Assembly (NCBI RefSeq): GCF_026151205.1
Contig: NC_087072.1
Location: forward strand, 18,181,669 to 18,245,668
From: Bolinopsis microptera
Taxonomy: Eukaryota > Ctenophora > Tentaculata > Lobata > Bolinopsidae
DNA: 64,000 nucleotides
Direction: 5' to 3'
A program made the position numbers and the translations under genes. How positions within the stretch are numbered: the first letter of the stretch is position 1; every line of letters starts with the position of its first letter. Shown here piece after piece: positions 57,892 to 64,000 of the stretch. Under the pieces are notes generated by a model, which was not told the origin of the DNA, did not search any database, and saw only the letters and a program-made list of their open reading frames with translations.

Positions 57892-59022
57892 TCAAGGCAG
57901 TAGGATTCGAGTGTTGAGCATTTTCTGGAGACTCATCGAATTTAGGGCAAGCAGTATTAGATCATCAGCCCAGAGTAAGTGAGTTACTCGTGTCGAATTG
58001 ATGATAGGCACTTCAACTTCTTCCAGCTCGTTAAGGTCTTCAGAGAGCTGATGGATAAATATCTTAAAAAGTTTAGGAGAAATTGGGTGACCCTGTTCTG
58101 TGCCACAAAGAACATCAATCCTTTCTGACAGTTTGTTCAAGAGTTTAATTTTCGCTGATGAGTTAGTATACATGTGTTTCAAACAGCTGAGGAATCGGCC
58201 TTGTATTCCTAGGTGCCAAATTTTGTATAAGAGAGCTTCTCTGCAAACTGTGTCGAAAGCTTTGGCATAGTCGACGAAGCACGCGTAGACTCGCTCTTTC
58301 TTCTTTGATATATACTTCTCTACACATGTTGAAAGGGTTAGCATATGGTCAGCAGTTTGTGCTCCTTTGCAGAACCCTAGTTGATTCGAGGTGTCAGGAC
58401 AAGCAAGATTTCTGAAACTGATCAGGCGCTGTAGAAGAATATCAGAAAATAGCTTCCCGATATTACTAGCAACAGCAATTGCTCTGTAGTTGTTTGGGTC
58501 GTATATACTACCTTTTTTGTGCAGCGGGGTTACGACTGACGGACTTAGGTGCTCCAGGGGTAGACACCAAAAGAGAGGCACTGATTGAACAAGTGTAAGA
58601 TAGCGGTCTGCATGTTCATGTTCGAAGATTTAAGAAATTCGTTCAGGACACAATCCTCGGAAACCGCTTTGCCTCTTTTAAGGGAGTTGATGCATCTAAG
58701 GAGTTCTTCATGTGTTATGTTTTGATCGAGAGATTCAGAGAGTTCCAACTGCAAATAACTCCTAGTCATCCCGTTCTGCAGTTGCTCGATTCTAGTTTCA
58801 TCGATTGACGGTTTGCCATATAGATCTTTAAAGAATTTGCAGAACTTTAGCATGTCAAAGACGTCAAGTTTGCTACCTTCTGTCTTCAGTTCTTTAAGTT
58901 TCTTGAATCTTGCCCAATTAATATTGTCACCTGATTCAATATCACTACACAGTTCTTTAAAGAAGGATGACTTCTTAAGTTTGATGAGTTTTCTGTGAAG
59001 ACGACGTTTCTCATAGTAGCTA
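57892..59022 (-). mobile_element. Fragment of a LINE reverse transcriptase, one frameshift
   Basis: Minus-strand frames 59022-58546 and 58581-57892 join at GVYPWST/SVVTPLHKKGS with a frame change near 58550. Features: a basic helix before RT, ITHEELLRCINSLKRGKA, VDYAKAFDTVCREALLYK (motif A), GTEQGHPISPKLFKIFI, and LLWADDLILLAL (motif C with Trp-Ala-Asp-Asp). The endonuclease and C-terminal regions are missing. It is a different LINE lineage from the one at 48.3-51.1 kb. Confidence 0.8.
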
Positions 59023-59418
59023 GGCTTCTAAGGTATTGGCTTGCCGGGTTTTTTCCGTATGACTAGAGGTGTATGATGAATGCACATGATCTGCACATGA
59101 TATCACGTCCCTCCACAATAACCACATAGTCATGTCACGTAGTGTCACGTGATCATGGCCAGGATCATCCTGCTGAGTGCTGTTGTTTTGAGAATTTGAC
59201 ATGACGAATCAAATCACGTCACTGATGCAGGGGAACATGTCGATGTAGCATTAAGTAGATATGCCCAATCGTTGATCTGTATAACATTTAACCAAGTTTA
59301 ATGTCTTTCGTTGTTCATCATGAAGCATACTTAAGTCTGATCAAGCTGAATTTCTGATCTCCGGTTGCCAGTCGTTGCCTGCGCCCTGTAGTCGACCTGC
59401 AACAAAATCGGAATATTA

Positions 59419-59781
59419 TTGATAGCACTAATAAGATTGAAGAGACAATTTCGAATCCCTCTGTATGATAATTGTGAAAATATGCTTGACAAGAAAATGT
59501 ACACCAGTATCATGTTGATACCCGGTGACGATTTGTGGGTCGCTACATACCTCTCTCTAAAAACGTTGCACTGTTTTGAAAAATTCAGAATATACCATAT
59601 GGAGGATCCTGAAGTCTTCAAAGAATTCCGCTGCACAAATCTTGGTTGTGCATGCGTGGATACAACAACCGATAAACCTTGTGATACTGACATAACGGTG
59701 GTAGTATCTGATTTGCTAGACAGTAATGCAGATAATTACCAAGAGTGCAAGGGGATGCTAGGGACCTATGCGGAGATCTAA
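59419..59781 (+). CDS. Unrecognised 120-codon ORF with Cys-rich middle
   Basis: Codes for DDLWVATYLSLKTLHCFEKF, EFRCTNLGCACVDTTTDKPC and a final ECKGMLGTYAEI. Amino-acid use looks protein-like, with no stop, and the Cys spacing suggests an extracellular module. No family is recognised. An equally long open frame exists on the opposite strand, so a chance ORF is possible. Confidence 0.3.
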   Translation: MIALIRLKRQFRIPLYDNCENMLDKKMYTSIMLIPGDDLWVATYLSLKTLHCFEKFRIYHMEDPEVFKEFRCTNLGCACVDTTTDKPCDTDITVVVSDLLDSNADNYQECKGMLGTYAEI

Positions 59782-60300
59782 GTTCCAGATGTAATTTATA
59801 AGGGTGTGTTCAGTCCACATTTGGGGCTTACTTAATAATTGGCAAACATGTGCATGGTATTTTGAAGTCGGGCGAAAAAATTCTATTGCTTGACAGTATA
59901 ATACTAAATGTCATATTAAAAAAAAATTGGTATTCTCTCTCTCTCTCTGTTCTGGTCAACGGTTTCTGGCCTCTTACTAAAAGATGGAGGCCTTCTCACC
60001 GTGCCCACAGAATGCAACTCCTGCTAGCTGCACGCCAGGACTCCCAAAGTATATACGAAATCATAAAATAATAAATATCAATGCAACAGACCCCTGGAGT
60101 TTTGAAGCTGTCACTACCTGTCTCAGAGCAAACCCACTTCCGTTGTAGTACTTCTGCGGGCAGACAAGGGACTTCCGAGCAAGGTCAAAGCCTGGGAGAT
60201 ATGTCTCTATGCGGAGATGGGCCTAGGTTGAGTTCCTAGTATGGGATTTAGCGAAAGTTCCTGGTGAAGAATCCTAGGAGGTTACCCAAAAGGGTTTTCC

Positions 60301-60900
60301 CTATCCAGTCTTGTCGACTGTTCCACAAATTTGAAGATATGATTGTAGTTTACTGTTTTTAAGGTAGAGTTTACCAATTATCCTCATTCTGAACGTCATG
60401 ATCTGGATGCACTTGCAGAGGAGGTGCGGGGATGTTTCTGCTTCTCCTGAAAAGTGTTCACAATCTTGCGTCTCGAAGTTGACGTTGTTTGCCACGTTCT
60501 GAAAATAAACTAGTGGGCTGTGACCTATCCTGAAAGCGACCATGTAAGCCATCTGATGTGAGTTCCAGAAAAATTAAAGTTCCTGTATTTATACTTGTGG
60601 AGGAACATCTCAAGTGGAATGTTCCTTTGTCACTGAGTGTGGCCTAATTGGGAGGAAGGGTTCTGGTCCTATGGGGATGTTGTTGGATTGATCGTCCCTT
60701 GCAAATTCGTCCGCTAGTTCTTAACCGTATACTCCTTCATGTCCTGGAACGAAGTTCTACTCGATGAGAATACCTAGTGAGTTGAGTTGGTCTGAGATGT
60801 TCAGAACGAACCTGGAGTTAAAACTGGTGCTGTTAAGTGCTTTGAATGCAGCCTGGGAATCTGAGATCCTAAGTTATCATTAGTCCAGATACTTGCCATT
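60301..60900 (-). mobile_element. Decayed RNase H and C-terminal Cys/His region of a LINE, copy 1
   Basis: Minus strand about 60870-60690 reads RISDSQAAFKALNSTSFNSR, FVPGHEGVYG and ELADEFARD, the RNase HI motifs (SDSQAAL, WVPGHxGIxGNExAD) found in I/R1/Ingi-type LINEs. There are two stops, one of them at the expected Asn. Then 60552-60301 gives RIGHSPLVY and CEHFSGEAETSPHLLCKC, the zinc-knuckle-like C-terminus of such elements. It is an inactive relic. Confidence 0.75.
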
Positions 60901-61080
60901 GTATAACGCAAATAGCGGGTACGATTTCCTCAATGAACCTGAAGAAGGAATATCTGTCCTGAAATGATACCATGTATCGTCGAGATAAAAAAAAAATCAA
61001 AAGTTAGAGTTAATCGTTAAACGTTGTATGTCCTATTTGCATCCCCTAAGCATTGCATTGATGTTTATTCCTGGTCCGGT

Positions 61081-61600
61081 TAGCTTTGCGTCTCAGAACT
61101 AAAGAGGTCCACTATGCTTTAGTGAGCTATGCTGTCCACCAGGATACTGTAGATCTAAGGGTTCCCCGTGTAATGGGGCAGGCTGTGAAAAAGCATCTCT
61201 GCAGGATGTCCGAGATGAACTGTTTTCGAGTGTTGAGAACTTCCGCTGTAGAACTGAATAGAACCAGTTGCAGTAGTGGTGTCAGTCAAACACTGCTGGC
61301 TACTAGATGATTGTAGAACGTCCAGTCACATTTCAATGAATAGTGTGGCAAAGCTAACCCGGTCCCCTGAAAAGTGGTTACTGGAGGAAGAAGTGCCAGG
61401 AATTCTCGCTATCAGTGTGTCCTCGTAGTCAGAGTTGACATCCCTAACACTGTCTTATCACGAGCCTGTGTCTAGCGTGTGTCAGCCCTAACGCATTAGC
61501 TGTCTTAACTGAAAAGACCTGAAAAGTGGTTACTGGAGGGAGAAGTGCCAAGACTACTCATTATCAGTGTGTCCTTGTAGTCAGGATGAGCGAATTGGAA
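61081..61600. repeat. Direct repeats around the LINE relics
   Basis: tagctttgcgtctcagaact (61081) recurs at 62259. gaaaagtggttactggagga occurs at about 61370 and 61515. The region looks like rearranged, duplicated element sequence. Confidence 0.6.
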
Positions 61601-61989
61601 TCCCTAGCTCTGTGGTGGGTGACTTCGATGGGACCTGAAAGCTGAAAGAGAATTTCCTGGTGATTTAATAGCTCTTATAGCTCTTATGTAATATGTATCT
61701 GTGTCTAACGTATCGTCGTTTGTGTGTGTACTATCTTGTAACCTGATATCTGAAAGAGAAATTTCCTGGTGCTTGGTAGCTGTTAGTGTTGACTTCCTGG
61801 TTCCTATGGGAACTTTGAGTTGGCAAATTCCAACCTTTGTAATCAACAAGAGAGCACACCACCCGTTAGTGCCAACCAGGCCACACCACGTGGAGGTTCG
61901 GAGAGGATTTCGTGACCCGAATTTCGTATTCATGTATACCAACTTTAAGTTACAGTTACAGTCCTATATCCTGACAGCGGCCATGTTAG

Positions 61990-62240
61990 CCATCTGATGT
62001 GAGTTCCAGAAAAATTAAAGTTCCTGTATTTAAATTTGTGGAGGATCATCTCAAGTGAGATTTTCCTTTGTCACTGAGTATGGCCTAATTGGGAGGAAGG
62101 GTTCTGCAGTCCTATGGCCGGGATGTTGTTGGATTCGTCCCTTGCGAGGTCGTCCGTTAGTTCGTTACCGTATACTCCTTTATGTCCTGGAACATCTAAG
62201 TTCTACTCGATGTGAATACCTAGTGAGTTGAGTTGGTCTG
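61990..62240 (-). mobile_element. RNase H LINE relic, copy 2
   Basis: This is a second copy of the 60555-60790 segment. Minus strand reads ISDQLNSLGIHIE, stop, VPGHKGVYGNELTDDLARDE. It keeps the GNE that copy 1 has lost. Both copies share the in-frame stop after HIE/LIE, so the lesion predates the duplication. Confidence 0.75.
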
Positions 62241-62364
62241 ATATGTTCAGAAAAGTGGTAGCTTTGCGTCTCAGAACTAAAGAGGTCCGCTATGCTTTAG
62301 TGAGCTATACTGTCCACCAGGGCACTGCTGATCTAAGTGTTCCCCTTGTAATGGGACAGGCTGT

Positions 62365-62625
62365 GATACCTTACCATTTGATATGCTACTTAAGAAACTT
62401 AGTAATTACGGAGTTAGAGGAAACGCACTAAAGCTGCTCTCCAGCTATCTAAATAATAGATACCAGTATGTTAGTGTACTTGGTGAAGAATCAGAGCCTC
62501 TCCCAGTTAAACTAGGCCTACCACAAGGATCCGTTTTGGCCCCTTGCTCTTTCTTATCTATATAAATGACATCTATACTTCTATAGCTGCTGACAGTCCC
62601 TATAAAGTCTCTATTATTGGTGAAA
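62365..62625 (+). mobile_element. LINE reverse-transcriptase fragment, frameshifted
   Basis: The frame from 62383 reads LLKKLSNYGVRGNALKLL, then VKLGLPQGSVLAP. The expected GPLLFLIYINDIY follows in the next frame, so one base (probably G in the GG run near 62537) is missing. Typical of CR1/Jockey-group RT motif B. Nothing downstream of it is conserved. Confidence 0.75.
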
Positions 62626-63189
62626 TTATACTCATAGTACGTTACCTTCAAGCCTTCTGGGTTTCTCTTATAAACATGCAGGTTATCGCTTATACCTTGC
62701 AGCACATAATACTCATAACCTTTTACAGCCTTCATGGGTCCAACATTCAATTATATAATCGCCCTCTAACAACAAAACAAGTATAGTTGCGAGATGCCAT
62801 TATACACTCTGTTAAGTTCCTGTTCGCACACACATAGATTAGCTCTGCTTCCCCCTTTTAATCACATAATCCTTCATAAAACAATGGGTAAACGACAAGC
62901 GCTACAAGGAAAGGAATACAAATAGAACAGCAGCAATTCGGTAAATCTCGTGAGCATGGCTCTCCCAGTCCCATTCCATACTTCTTTTATTGTCACTATC
63001 TCACTTAATTTACCAGTTCGTGTGCTTTTAGTTTATCAGAGCTTCAGAGAGAAATCAAAATACTACTTGTGGTTGTAGGTCAAAATTTCTTCCAGCACCC
63101 ATTGAGGACGGTTTCAGCTGTCATTAAATGTTTTATATTATATAATTAATGAAAGGCTCATGGTCATAGTGAGTGTCATACTCATTGGT

Positions 63190-64000
63190 CACAGGGAGGA
63201 AGATATAAATAATAATTTTTTGAGTTTTTGATGGTCAGTTTTTATGATCGCATCAAAAAATATCTATCAACAAAATCGATCAAAATGACGTTCCAACTTT
63301 CCAAGTCCATCAAATTACGAAAGAATACTATTAGCCTCCTCCCTGTGACCAGATTGATGATCAATCTTTGCAAGTGCGCGTCTCCACCCCCGTAACTTGT
63401 GCGTAACTATGCAACTCCCTATTTCTCATCTGATATGCACGCGGGTGGACAGACAAACAAACATACACTTTCGAATTGTAATAGAGACTAGAAAGCCCGT
63501 GGTCACAGGGAGGAGGCTAATAGTATTCTTTCGTAATAAGTTTTTATTGCATCAAAAAATATTCATCACAACCGAAGATACAGCCGAACTGAACACAACG
63601 TAATTACCAAAAACCGATCAAAATGTCGCTCGCAAATCTTTGCACGTGCGCTTTTGAACACTGTTACCATGGTTACTATACAGCTTCCAATTTCTCCTCT
63701 GAATTGCATGTGGGCGGTCGTACAGACATAATTCTTTATTCTATATGGTAGACTAGCTCCCGTAGAACCAGAAATGAAGCTAGTAGTGATCTTTGGTAGG
63801 TAGTTAGTTTTTATCGCATCAAAAAATATCCGTCACTTAACCGAAGATACAGCCGATGAAATTGTATTTCGCACTGAACAGAACGTAATAACAACAAAAC
63901 CGATCAAAATGGCGCTCGTACATCTTTGGACGTGCACTTGCACGTTCAAAGCTGCGTCACTATGGTTACTGTGCAACTTCTTATTTCTCATCTGATTTGT
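63190..64000. repeat. Repeat cluster: three direct copies and one inverted pair
   Basis: gcatcaaaaaatat, then aaccgaagatacagccga and ccgatcaaaatg, recur near 63245, 63550 and 63815. Separately, ttacgaaagaatactattag, followed by cctcctccctgtgacc (63315-63352), is inverted at about 63500-63537. The last copy is cut by the window end. Confidence 0.7.

Overview
The window is animal nuclear DNA, AT-rich and full of transposons. The evidence is a spliced receptor-tyrosine-kinase-like gene with GT-AG introns, a nested leucine-rich-repeat/relaxin-receptor-type GPCR, several Penelope-like retroelements (PLEs), CR1/Jockey- and RNase-H-type LINEs, and long microsatellites. A non-vertebrate metazoan is the most likely source. 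The phylum cannot be read from the sequence. Nothing prokaryotic was seen.

Layout. 1-14.7 kb holds no convincing gene. It contains a 230-bp and a 649-bp tandem duplication, a fold-back element with target duplication at 5085-5886, and a 180-bp palindromic element at 10901-11080. 14.8-31.0 kb carries a + strand gene of 13 exons whose reading frame closes exactly (712 aa): a membrane-anchored tyrosine pseudokinase that has lost the beta3 Lys, the HRD Asp and the DFG Asp. Its introns contain an antisense PLE (16.4-19.2 kb), an antisense decayed LDLa/7TM GPCR (20.9-23.0 kb) and a PLE relic (24.7-25.3 kb). 31.7-34.5 kb carries five exons rich in YETL, YEIP, YEDxD and YENT motifs. These are either a second gene or, as the splice phases allow, an alternative long cytoplasmic tail of the pseudokinase.

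34.6-41.9 kb is a patchwork of terminal-inverted-repeat elements, direct repeats and microsatellites. 41.9-43.9 kb is a second PLE on the + strand. 44.7-45.1 kb is a fold-back element with the same termini and the same 11-bp repeat period as the one at 10.9 kb. 45.7-51.6 kb is a PLE on the minus strand with its GIY-YIG domain ahead of the RT (Naiad-like order), split inside that domain by a CR1/Jockey-type LINE. 51.6-52.6 kb holds two inverted-repeat elements. 52.6-64 kb holds a long TGTC microsatellite, LINE RT and RNase H relics, two unassigned cysteine-containing ORFs and a cluster of dispersed repeats.

If the pseudokinase is expressed, it looks like a signalling scaffold. A kinase fold that probably cannot transfer phosphate is anchored by one membrane segment and followed by tails with candidate SH2-docking tyrosines. 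The other main novelty is a set of palindromic elements made of short tandem arrays. Two of them, 34 kb apart, share termini and an 11-bp period but have different repeat units.
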